From Prevotellaceae bacterium UBA4361 (GTDB lineage: Bacteria; Bacteroidota; Bacteroidia; Bacteroidales; Bacteroidaceae): 30,267 nt of DNA. A program made the position numbers and the translations under genes. Below are positions 18,337 through 24,530 of this stretch, piece by piece (within the stretch, counting starts at the first letter, position 1; each line of letters opens with the position of its first letter). The notes under the pieces were generated by a model. It was given only the letters and a program-made list of their open reading frames with translations. It was not told where the DNA came from and did not search any database. The stretch lies in assembly GCA_002393575.1 (NCBI GenBank), contig DGSN01000032.1, positions 110,953-141,219 of the forward strand, given 5' to 3'.

Positions 18337-18891
18337 CTATTCAAATCTCATTCCATTCCATTTCAGCAGAGTCACCTGTGGCTCTACGTGCTTTGCTTTT
18401 TCACCTTCAGGAAGTAGTGTGAACCGTCTTTGCACAATCTGCAAGTCTGAAGATTGTGCAGAAAGCACCAACTGCTGAAAATCATTCGTCTTTGGAATAT
18501 CGAGGAATTGCTGGGTATCGAGGAGATTCCATTTCGTATCATAGAATCGAATCTCGCTATCAAACATGGAATCCACTTGGCAGGTAGATACCATACAAAT
18601 AACCCGTTCCGTTCCTTTCTGCAAGAGTTTCAGACTCAGCTCCGATGCTTCCGAAACGCGGATATGCGCAAAGTCAACCGTCAAAGCCGTCATCTCGCTC
18701 ATGCTGCCCATTCTGTTTTTCACCTCCGCTTTGGCATTGCTTGCCAGATAATCCAAAAAATCCAAGCGGTCGTTCTTGGTGAAAAGCGGAAGAACCTCAT
18801 CGGGCATCTCCTTGATTGCTTCACGAATGGTCTGAGCCGATACTGAAAAAACAGCTACGACACCGAGCAGAAATATATAAAGTCTTTTCAT
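18337..18891 (-). CDS. DUF3256-like secreted protein
   Basis: A 184-residue protein on the minus strand with a clear Sec signal peptide (MKRLYIFLLGVVAVFSVSAQ). The mature part (IREAIKEMPDEVLPLFTKND, then LDFLDYLASNAKAEVKNRMG, with later SEASELSLKLL) resembles the Bacteroidetes DUF3256 family as I remember it; function is unknown. I chose the ATG at 18891 rather than the in-frame ATG at 18906, because 18906 would lie about 2 nt from the transcription start predicted from the -7 box at 18915-18922. The gene converges with the purF-like gene across a 29-nt gap and is monocistronic. Confidence 0.75.
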   Translation of the reverse strand: MKRLYIFLLGVVAVFSVSAQTIREAIKEMPDEVLPLFTKNDRLDFLDYLASNAKAEVKNRMGSMSEMTALTVDFAHIRVSEASELSLKLLQKGTERVICMVSTCQVDSMFDSEIRFYDTKWNLLDTQQFLDIPKTNDFQQLVLSAQSSDLQIVQRRFTLLPEGEKAKHVEPQVTLLKWNGMRFE

Positions 18892-18914
18892 ATTGACAAT
18901 CTTCATTTTCGATG

Positions 18915-18922
18915 CAAAGATA
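18915..18922 (-). promoter_or_regulatory. -7 box of the DUF3256 gene
   Basis: On the minus strand this reads TATCTTTG, an exact TAnnTTTG match. Transcription would begin near 18908, giving a leader of about 17 nt to the ATG at 18891. A clear -33 TTTG was not found. Confidence 0.5.
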
Positions 18923-19027
18923 GCACATTCTGGCAGATTACAACGTCAGTTTTGACAAAATAATGACTTTTTAACGAATGGCATAAAATTTGCTACCGTC
19001 ATCCCCAAAGAAAAAAAGAACAATATT

Positions 19028-19705
19028 ATGGCAAAGTTCATTGATTATTACAAGATTTTGGGTGTTGACAAAAGCATTCCTCAGGATGAAATCAAAGCAG
19101 CATACCGTAAGCGGTCCAAGCAATTCCATCCCGACTTGCACCCTGACGACCCAAAGGCAAAGGCAAAGTTCCAGTTGCTCAACGAGGCATACGCCGTCCT
19201 GAGCGACCCTGAGAAGCGTGCCAAATATGACCAATATGGAGAAAACTGGGATAAAGTAGGACAAGGATTTGGAACTGGCGGAGCTGGAGACACAGGCTTT
19301 GAAGGTTTCGACTTCAACTTTGGAGGACAAGGTGGAGGATTCTCCGACTTCTTCGAACAACTCTTCGGCGGAGCATTCGGCAACCGAAGTTCAAGCAGGC
19401 GGACAAGCCAAGACTTTCATTCCGCCAACACAAGAAGGAGTGCAGACCTCGAAGCTGATACAGAAATCGACGTGTTCACAGCCATGTTAGGCGGAGAACT
19501 CATCCTGCAAACTCCTTCGGGAACGAAACTGAAAATGAAAGTGAAACCAGGAACGCAGTCAGGCAGCAAGCTCCGACTGAAAGGAAAAGGACAAACTCTT
19601 GCCAACGGCATTGTTGGCGACCTCATCCTGACGATTCACGTCAAGATTCCAACCCGACTTTCCGAGCGACAGAAAGCACTACTTGAAGAAGCAGCTCACT
19701 CCTAA
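19028..19705 (+). CDS. Short DnaJ/CbpA-like co-chaperone
   Basis: A 225-residue J-domain protein that would stimulate DnaK ATP hydrolysis. The N-terminal J domain (about 5-70) has the HPD motif at 34-36 and is followed by a Gly/Phe-rich linker (about 78-120) with no zinc-finger cysteines, so it is a class II (CbpA-like) protein. Residues 140-225 form only one C-terminal beta domain: GGELILQTPSGTKLKMKVKP, GTQSGSKLRLKGKG and LSERQKALLEEA match the second client-binding domain of CbpA/DnaJ. The first such domain appears to be missing; E. coli CbpA is about 306 residues. It ends at a strong terminator shared with rpmE2. No CbpM-type regulator gene is adjacent. Confidence 0.9.
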   Translation: MAKFIDYYKILGVDKSIPQDEIKAAYRKRSKQFHPDLHPDDPKAKAKFQLLNEAYAVLSDPEKRAKYDQYGENWDKVGQGFGTGGAGDTGFEGFDFNFGGQGGGFSDFFEQLFGGAFGNRSSSRRTSQDFHSANTRRSADLEADTEIDVFTAMLGGELILQTPSGTKLKMKVKPGTQSGSKLRLKGKGQTLANGIVGDLILTIHVKIPTRLSERQKALLEEAAHS

Positions 19706-19721
19706 GTGAAACCAACTAACG

Positions 19722-19760
19722 AAAAAAAGCACTCTCGACATGTCGAGAGTGCTTTTTTTT
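19722..19760. terminator. Bidirectional terminator between the dnaJ-like gene and rpmE2
   Basis: A perfect palindrome of 19-bp arms (AAAAAAAGCACTCTCGACA and its complement) ends in T-runs on both strands. It lies 17 nt after the dnaJ-like stop and 24 nt beyond the 3' end of rpmE2, so it can serve both convergent genes. Confidence 0.93.
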
Positions 19761-19783
19761 ACCTATCAAATTAAAATAAGGTA

Positions 19784-20035
19784 TTATTTCTTCAAAACCT
19801 TATAGCGGTTCATGAACTTATCAACACGACCTGCAGTATCGACGAGCTTAGCCTTACCAGTGTAGAAAGGGTGAGAGCTTGAAGAGATTTCCAGCTTGAT
19901 TACTGGATACTCAACGCCTTCGAAAACATCAGTTTCGTTAGACTTAGCAGTAGAGCGAGAAAGGAACATGTCGCCGTTCGACATATCTTTGAAGATAACA
20001 GTGCGATAGTTCTCTGGATGAATACCTTTTTTCAT
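19784..20035 (-). CDS. rpmE2: Ribosomal protein bL31, type B
   Basis: An 83-residue 50S subunit protein. MKKGIHPENYRTVIFKDMSN and the SSSSHPFYTGKAKLVDTAGRV segment with the closing FMNRYK motif are diagnostic of L31. The zinc-binding cysteines of type A L31 are absent, and the length is that of the zinc-independent type B form, usual in Bacteroidetes. It has its own promoter at 20118-20148, a leader of about 75 nt, and the shared palindromic terminator downstream. Confidence 0.96.
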   Translation of the reverse strand: MKKGIHPENYRTVIFKDMSNGDMFLSRSTAKSNETDVFEGVEYPVIKLEISSSSHPFYTGKAKLVDTAGRVDKFMNRYKVLKK

Positions 20036-20117
20036 TTTTTATTTCTTGTTTTAATTTTCGTGAATAATTTGTCTTGTTATTGGTGGTAACAAATTGGGTG
20101 TAATGGATTTGGAGTTG

Positions 20118-20148
20118 CAAAGGTAGTGCTTTTTCTTCATTCAGCAAA
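20118..20148 (-). promoter_or_regulatory. rpmE2 promoter
   Basis: On the minus strand, TTTG (20145-20148) lies 19 nt upstream of TACCTTTG (20118-20125), an almost ideal match to the Bacteroidetes TTTG-N19-TAnnTTTG promoter. Transcription would start near 20111. Confidence 0.75.
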
Positions 20149-20194
20149 TTTTCATCTGCTTTTTTCGCCAAGATTTTCTTGAAAAACACTTTTC

Positions 20195-21031
20195 TCACTT
20201 CTTTTTCACTTCAACAAACACATATTCCTTCGCATTTTTCACACCGACAACACCCATATACTTCGCCAAATCCCCTCGTATTTTCACTTTCTTTCCCAAC
20301 ACGTTAGGATGGTCTTTCAAATTCAAGGCAGCACGAGTTTCTTGATTCGACTTCGAACTATTCGACAACTGCACAGGAACACACTTCTTATAATCATTTT
20401 CGCTCGCCAGTTCAGCTATCACCAGATTTGTAGCCACACTTCCCGCGTCAAAAACAGTTGTACCCATCGAACGCGATTTCACGTAGCCCACAACAAAGCC
20501 TTCCACCCACATATCATCTATCTCCTGCAAATCGTACTCATTCTCCACCAACCTCACATACAAGCATCCACCACTCAACATATCCTCGTAAGGAACAGGA
20601 TGCTCAAAGTTTCCAAAGTAGGAAATATAATCAAAAAGCGTATAGAAGCCATGATAAAAACCATCTCCACCAGGATGATTACCTTCACCATCATCATCGT
20701 CCTCATTCCCATCATCAGTTCCATCGTTCCCATCATTCCCATCATCTTTCCCATCATCCTTCCCATCATCTTTCCCATCATCCTTCCCATCATCCTTCCC
20801 ATCATTCCCATCATCGCTCCCATCATTCCCATTATCCTTCCCATCGCTCCCATTATCCCCATTATCCCCATCATCCTTCCCATCATTCCCCTCCTCTTCT
20901 TTTTCCTCCTTCTCATCCTTTCCCTTCTGTTCCATTTCCGTTTTCTTCTCATCGGGAATATCCAATTTTTCGCAGCCACAGAAAAAGAGAGCTGCAAAAA
21001 CCAATGTAAGAATGTAAACTCGGTTTTTCAT
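20195..21031 (-). CDS. DUF6359-like lipoprotein with Asp/Gly/Lys linker
   Basis: A 278-residue predicted lipoprotein on the minus strand. The N-terminal hydrophobic segment ends in FFCGC, with Cys20 the likely lipidated residue. Residues about 36-118 are a low-complexity acidic linker, first Glu/Lys-rich and then made of GKDD, GNDG and GDN repeats. The C-terminal domain (about 150-278) contains WVEGFVVGYVKS, TNLVIAELASE, CVPVQLSNSS, AALNLKDHPNVLGKKVKIRG and a KYMGVVGVKNAKEY end. This resembles the DUF6359 / OB-fold-like domain of Bacteroidetes surface proteins as I remember it. Function is unknown; the linker probably spaces the domain away from the membrane. It is divergent from fba, and a near-consensus minus-strand TTTCTTTG at 21051-21058 may be its -7 box. 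Confidence 0.75.
   Translation of the reverse strand: MKNRVYILTLVFAALFFCGCEKLDIPDEKKTEMEQKGKDEKEEKEEEGNDGKDDGDNGDNGSDGKDNGNDGSDDGNDGKDDGKDDGKDDGKDDGKDDGNDGNDGTDDGNEDDDDGEGNHPGGDGFYHGFYTLFDYISYFGNFEHPVPYEDMLSGGCLYVRLVENEYDLQEIDDMWVEGFVVGYVKSRSMGTTVFDAGSVATNLVIAELASENDYKKCVPVQLSNSSKSNQETRAALNLKDHPNVLGKKVKIRGDLAKYMGVVGVKNAKEYVFVEVKKK
20681..20890 (-). repeat. Short tandem repeats within the lipoprotein gene
   Basis: On the + strand this reads as repeated CCCATCATCCTT / CCCATCATCTTT / CCCATCATTCCC units of mostly 12 or 9 nt, giving GKDD and GND residues on the coding strand. Units are multiples of three, so slippage would change linker length without breaking the frame. Confidence 0.85.
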
Positions 21032-21132
21032 ATCTTCATCAATTTGTACGCAAAGAAACGAAAAAAATCAATAAAACACTTCTCCAAGCAGAAAAAAATC
21101 ACTTCTCACAAAGAAAACGGCCAAAAAATCGC

Positions 21133-21140
21133 TAACTTTG
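21133..21140 (+). promoter_or_regulatory. fba promoter, -7 box
   Basis: TAACTTTG is an exact TAnnTTTG match. Transcription would start near 21147, leaving a leader of about 46 nt to the ATG at 21193. No good -33 TTTG is visible at the expected distance. Confidence 0.6.
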
Positions 21141-21192
21141 CAATCCGTTATAAGAAAACAAAACATTCTAACCCAAATTATAAATTAAAGTT

Positions 21193-22200
21193 ATGGTTAA
21201 TTACAAAGATCTTGGTCTTGTGAACACTCGCGATATGTTTGCAAGAGCCGTAAAGGGTGGTTACGCTATCCCAGCTTTCAACTTCAACACAATGGAGCAG
21301 ATGCAGGCAATCGTTATGGCTGCCGTTGAAACTAAGTCTCCAGTTATCATGCAGGTATCAAAGGGCGCACGCAATTATGCCAACGCTACCATTCTCCGAT
21401 TCATGGCAGAAGGTGCTGTTGCATACGCTAAGGAACTCGGATGCGAGCATCCTGAAATCGCTCTCCACCTCGACCACGGAGATAGCTTCGAACTTTGCAA
21501 GAACTGTATCGACATGGGCTTCAGCTCTGTGATGTTCGACGGTTCTTCTCTCCCATACGAAGAGAACATCGCTATCACAAAGCAGGTTGTTGAGTATGCT
21601 CACAAGTACGATGTTACTGTAGAGGCAGAGCTTGGCGTACTCGCTGGTGTTGAGGACGAAGTTGTTGCTGAGGAATCTCACTACACAAAGCCTGAAGAAG
21701 TAATCGACTTCACAACAAAGTCAGGCTGCGACTCTCTCGCTATTTCAATCGGTACAAGCCACGGTGCTTACAAGTTCACTCCTGAGCAGTGTACTCGCGA
21801 CCCTAAGACTGGCAAGCTCGTTCCTCCTCCACTCGCTTTCGACGTTCTCGCTGAAATCGAAGAGAAGCTCCCTGGATTCCCAATCGTTCTCCACGGTTCT
21901 TCATCCGTTCCACAGGAAGAGGTGGACACTATCAACGCATACGGTGGCAAATTGCCAGATGCAGTAGGTATTCCAGAGGAACAGCTCCGCAAGGCTGCCA
22001 AGTCAGCAGTTTGCAAGATTAACATCGACTCAGACTCTCGTCTTGCCATGACTGCAGCTATCCGCAAGTACCTTGCTGAGAACCCAAGCCACTTCGACCC
22101 ACGTCAGTACCTCAAGCCAGCACGTGAGAACATGAAGAAGATGTACATCCACAAGATTGTGAACGTACTCGGTTCTGACGGCAAGCTCGCTCAGTGCTAA
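21193..22200 (+). CDS. fba: Class II fructose-bisphosphate aldolase
   Basis: A 335-residue metal-dependent aldolase of glycolysis and gluconeogenesis that splits fructose 1,6-bisphosphate to glyceraldehyde 3-phosphate and dihydroxyacetone phosphate. Catalytic and zinc residues are visible: D94-H95 in HLDHGD, E146 in EAELG, H190 in GTSHGAYKF and H234 in VLHGSSS. The class II signature region FSSVMFDGSSLPYEEN is intact. Codon use is noticeably more uniform than in neighbouring genes, with many CTC, GCT and AAG codons, consistent with high expression. The gene has its own promoter and a strong terminator, so it is monocistronic. Tagatose-bisphosphate aldolases are related, but the length and motifs favour Fba. 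Confidence 0.95.
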   Translation: MVNYKDLGLVNTRDMFARAVKGGYAIPAFNFNTMEQMQAIVMAAVETKSPVIMQVSKGARNYANATILRFMAEGAVAYAKELGCEHPEIALHLDHGDSFELCKNCIDMGFSSVMFDGSSLPYEENIAITKQVVEYAHKYDVTVEAELGVLAGVEDEVVAEESHYTKPEEVIDFTTKSGCDSLAISIGTSHGAYKFTPEQCTRDPKTGKLVPPPLAFDVLAEIEEKLPGFPIVLHGSSSVPQEEVDTINAYGGKLPDAVGIPEEQLRKAAKSAVCKINIDSDSRLAMTAAIRKYLAENPSHFDPRQYLKPARENMKKMYIHKIVNVLGSDGKLAQC

Positions 22201-22223
22201 TTGAGACCAAGCACAAATCATCC

Positions 22224-22265
22224 AAATTCCCAATACTCCTCAACGAGTGTTGGGAATTTTTCTTT
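22224..22265 (+). terminator. fba rho-independent terminator
   Basis: A 15-bp stem (22224-22238 with 22245-22259, one G-U pair, 6-nt loop) is followed by a T-rich tract (TTTTTCTTT). It lies 23 nt after the fba stop. Confidence 0.93.
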
Positions 22266-22268
22266 CCA

Positions 22269-22276
22269 TATATTTG
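22269..22276 (+). promoter_or_regulatory. Possible GH30 gene promoter, -7 box
   Basis: TATATTTG matches TAnnTTTG directly after the fba terminator. Transcription would begin near 22283, about 43 nt before the ATG at 22326. The -33 region is poor (only TTGG near 22250), so this is tentative. Confidence 0.4.
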
Positions 22277-22325
22277 ATAGACTCAAAACAAATCGCGAAA
22301 TTTGCAAAACAAAAACCTCAACTTT

Positions 22326-23825
22326 ATGGATAATAAAATTCTCAGAGCCACCGTCCTTGCGCTCACACTCCTACCTTTCAGTTGGGCACAAGCACAAAGC
22401 GTGAATTGGATTTCATCGACCGACGGACACTACGTCAAGCAGCAAACCATCAAACTCAGCAGCAAGCCAACCCAATCCCCCGTCATCAGCATTTTCAAAG
22501 CCGACCAAGGATTTGAGTTCAAAGCATGGGGAACTACCTTCAACGAACTCAACTGGGACGCACTCCAACTGCTGCCCGAAGCCAAACGCAAAGAAATACT
22601 CGACAACATGTTCTCCCCCACTGGACAGTTGCGTTTCAGCCGCGGACGCATCGGCATGAATGCCAACGACTACGCACGCTCATGGTTCAGTTGCGACGAA
22701 GTGGATGGCGACTTCCAACTCAAATACTTCAACATCAACCGCGACAAAGAAGCCATCATCCCATACATCAAGGAAGCACAGAAACGCAATCCCGACATCA
22801 ACTTCTGGATTTCACCTTGGAGTCCGCCTTCATGGATGAAAATCAACCACCACTATGCTGTGCAAAGCAGCAAATACAACGACCTCAACCCACAACTCGA
22901 CGTCCTACTCTTCGAGGACAACGACCGTTCGCATAACGAGCAGGTGAATCCTGACAAGAACCTATTCCCTCGCCGACTCACCGTCAACGACTTCTTCATT
23001 CAAGACCCTCGCTATCTGCAAGCATACGCCAACTACTTCTGCAAGTACATCGATGCCTACAAAGCCGAAGGCATCCCTATCACGATGGTGATGTATCAGA
23101 ACGAGGCATACAGCTACACCGCCTACCCAGGTTGTCCGTGGACACCCGAAGGAGCTATCCGATTCAACATGGAATACCTCGGACCAACACTCCGTCAGGC
23201 ACATCCCGAAGTGGCTCTCTACATGGGCACATTCAACACCAACCGCTACGACAACGTGAAGCAGATTCTTTCCGACCCTCGCATGAGGAACTACGTGAGC
23301 GGCGTCGGTTTCCAATGGGAAGGAGGACAAATCCTTCCGCGCATCAGCAAGGAATTTCCCGAATGGAACTACATCAGCAGCGAAAGCGAATGTGGCTGGG
23401 GCAGCTTCGACTGGAAATCAGCAGAGCACACCTTCCAACTCATCAACCACTACCTCGTCAACGGTTGCAACGAATACTACAATTGGAATGCCATCCTCAG
23501 CGACAAAGGCGAAAGTCCGTGGGGATGGAAACAAAACGCACTCGTCCATGTGGATTCTCAATCGCACCAATTCAACTACACACCCGAGTATTACGCCTAT
23601 CTCCACTATTCTCATTTCATCACCCCAGGTTCCAGCATCCTCGGAGGAATCGAGAAAAAGGACAGCGAGACACCTGTTCTCGTAGCACGTAACACTTCAG
23701 GCAAATACATTGTCGTAGCAGCGAATCTCTCTGATACTCAAAAAGAAATCACCGTTCAGCTCGACAAAAAGTTCATCAATGCCACACTCCCAGCCCATTC
23801 CTTCCACACCTTTCAAGTAAAATAA
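22326..23825 (+). CDS. Secreted glycoside hydrolase family 30 enzyme
   Basis: A 499-residue exported enzyme of the GH30 (glucosylceramidase-like) family. The Sec signal peptide ends near FSWAQAQ. The (beta/alpha)8 domain shows the acid/base glutamate E260 in MYQNEAYSY and the likely nucleophile E353 in SSESECGWG; the WISPWSPPSWMK segment is also typical of GH30. A small C-terminal beta domain follows (about 430-499). I chose the ATG at 22326 over the upstream in-frame TTG at 22302 because it directly precedes the signal peptide. GH30 members of Bacteroidetes include beta-1,6-glucanases and beta-glucosidases; which substrate applies cannot be told here. It lies 705 nt upstream of susC on the same strand, and a short inverted repeat (23844-23861) follows its stop. 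Confidence 0.92.
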   Translation: MDNKILRATVLALTLLPFSWAQAQSVNWISSTDGHYVKQQTIKLSSKPTQSPVISIFKADQGFEFKAWGTTFNELNWDALQLLPEAKRKEILDNMFSPTGQLRFSRGRIGMNANDYARSWFSCDEVDGDFQLKYFNINRDKEAIIPYIKEAQKRNPDINFWISPWSPPSWMKINHHYAVQSSKYNDLNPQLDVLLFEDNDRSHNEQVNPDKNLFPRRLTVNDFFIQDPRYLQAYANYFCKYIDAYKAEGIPITMVMYQNEAYSYTAYPGCPWTPEGAIRFNMEYLGPTLRQAHPEVALYMGTFNTNRYDNVKQILSDPRMRNYVSGVGFQWEGGQILPRISKEFPEWNYISSESECGWGSFDWKSAEHTFQLINHYLVNGCNEYYNWNAILSDKGESPWGWKQNALVHVDSQSHQFNYTPEYYAYLHYSHFITPGSSILGGIEKKDSETPVLVARNTSGKYIVVAANLSDTQKEITVQLDKKFINATLPAHSFHTFQVK

Positions 23826-23858
23826 TCCCAACATACCCCACTCCCTAAATCCCCATTT

Positions 23859-24074
23859 AGGATTCATCATTCCCGCATAAAGGATTCAAAAAATCAAGAT
23901 AAGGGATTTACAGGAAAAACGGGCGCTCGTTTGAATCAAAACGAGCGCCCGTTTTGTTGAAAACGAGGGCTCGTTTGGATTGCAAATCCCCAATCGCGAA
24001 AAAGTGAGTCCCCAAACGCGTAAGAAAGCATCCCCAAACGCGCATTTGTACGTTCCCAATCATAGTATGAATGT
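23859..24074. repeat. 22-nt-period degenerate repeat array (GH30-susC spacer)
   Basis: Three successive blocks each repeat with a 22-nt period. Block 1 has RGGATTYA at 23859, 23881 and 23903. Block 2 has AAAACGNGNGCNCGTTT at 23916, 23938 and 23960. Block 3 has TYCCCAAWC, followed by GCG in the first three units, at 23987, 24009, 24031 and 24053. Within a unit the core is kept while the rest diverges. No protein or RNA family explains it. Confidence 0.75.
23916..23955. terminator. 17-bp GC-rich hairpin after the GH30 gene
   Basis: Arms 23916-23932 and 23939-23955 (core ACGGGCGCTCGT) form a perfect 17-bp stem with a 6-nt loop and A/T ends on both sides, so it could terminate transcription from either direction. 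It is made from two adjacent 22-nt units in inverted form. The distance from the GH30 stop (about 90 nt) is long for a simple terminator. Confidence 0.5.
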
Positions 24075-24255
24075 GGCATTTGTACGCTGTGAATTGGTAT
24101 GAAAGGAAAAAGCAAAGGAGTGAAATTGAAAAAGGAATAGGACAAAAAAGACTATACGAATAACATTAATTTTAATTAATGTGGACTAAAACTTACACTA
24201 TTTTAACCAATCCTTAAAAAAAGACGATGAAATCACAAAAAGTTGAAAAAACTTC

Positions 24256-24287
24256 TTTGTTTCTTTAAAAGATTTTGTCTAACTTTG
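24256..24287 (+). promoter_or_regulatory. susC operon promoter
   Basis: TTTG (24256-24259) lies 20 nt upstream of TAACTTTG (24280-24287), a close match to the Bacteroidetes sigma consensus. Transcription would start near 24294. Confidence 0.75.
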
Positions 24288-24316
24288 CGGTAAGTGTACT
24301 TAAATACTTTTTATTT

Positions 24317-24394
24317 ATGAGCACAAAGGAAGGAACGGCGGTAAAAACAGCCATTTTCTCCCCCAAAAGAGCTAACCACAACTATAACCTCTAA
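24317..24394 (+). CDS. Possible upstream ORF 1 in the susC leader (25 aa)
   Basis: An ATG-initiated 25-codon frame (MSTKEGTAVKTAIFSPKRAN then HNYNL and TAA) begins about 23 nt after the predicted transcription start, the same leader length as other genes in the window. No homology is claimed. It could be chance or a translated leader peptide. Confidence 0.25.
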   Translation: MSTKEGTAVKTAIFSPKRANHNYNL

Positions 24395-24398
24395 AAAC

Positions 24399-24452
24399 AT
24401 GAAACAAACGACTACATTGACACCTTATTATATTATAAGATGGAGTTCGTAA
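24399..24452 (+). CDS. Possible upstream ORF 2 in the susC leader (17 aa)
   Basis: A 17-codon frame, MKQTTTLTPYYIIRWSS, starts 4 nt after the stop of upstream ORF 1 and ends 78 nt before the susC ATG. The close spacing would allow re-initiation or coupling. Its reality is untested. Confidence 0.25.
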   Translation: MKQTTTLTPYYIIRWSS

Positions 24453-24530
24453 AACACGACCGAAGTTGTTGTAGAAAGGCCATGAAAAGGAAATCCTAAC
24501 CAATCTATTTTTATTAATTAATACTTAAGT

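Larger units (their letters stand above)
24294..24530 (+). promoter_or_regulatory. Long 5' leader of the susCD operon
   Basis: About 237 nt separate the predicted transcription start from the susC ATG, much longer than the 20-75 nt leaders predicted for the other genes here. The leader contains two closely spaced short ORFs (24317-24394 and 24399-24452), a five-codon ORF (24482-24499) and a small AT-rich hairpin at CTTATTATATTATAAG. A regulatory role by attenuation or an antisense RNA is possible, as for other SusC-type leaders, but is not shown by the sequence. Confidence 0.45.

Noticed and set aside
20309..21223. 304-codon plus-strand ORF opposite the lipoprotein gene
   Set aside because: Its long Ile/Pro-rich tract is the complement of the GKDD-coding repeat. 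The minus-strand frame has a lipoprotein signal and a recognisable domain, so the plus frame is a shadow.
22302..22325. TTG start extending the GH30 gene by 8 codons
   Set aside because: It would put polar residues before the start of an otherwise standard signal peptide beginning at the ATG at 22326.
23859..24074. CRISPR-like array
   Set aside because: The period is only 22 nt, conserved cores are 8-17 nt with tails of about 10 nt that are partly similar to each other, and no cas gene is present. This is a degenerate tandem repeat, not repeat-spacer DNA.
23936..24145. Minus-strand 69-codon ORF over the 22-nt array
   Set aside because: It reads through the repeat and hairpin, has no signal or domain and no -7 box, and its apparent pattern comes from the DNA repeat.
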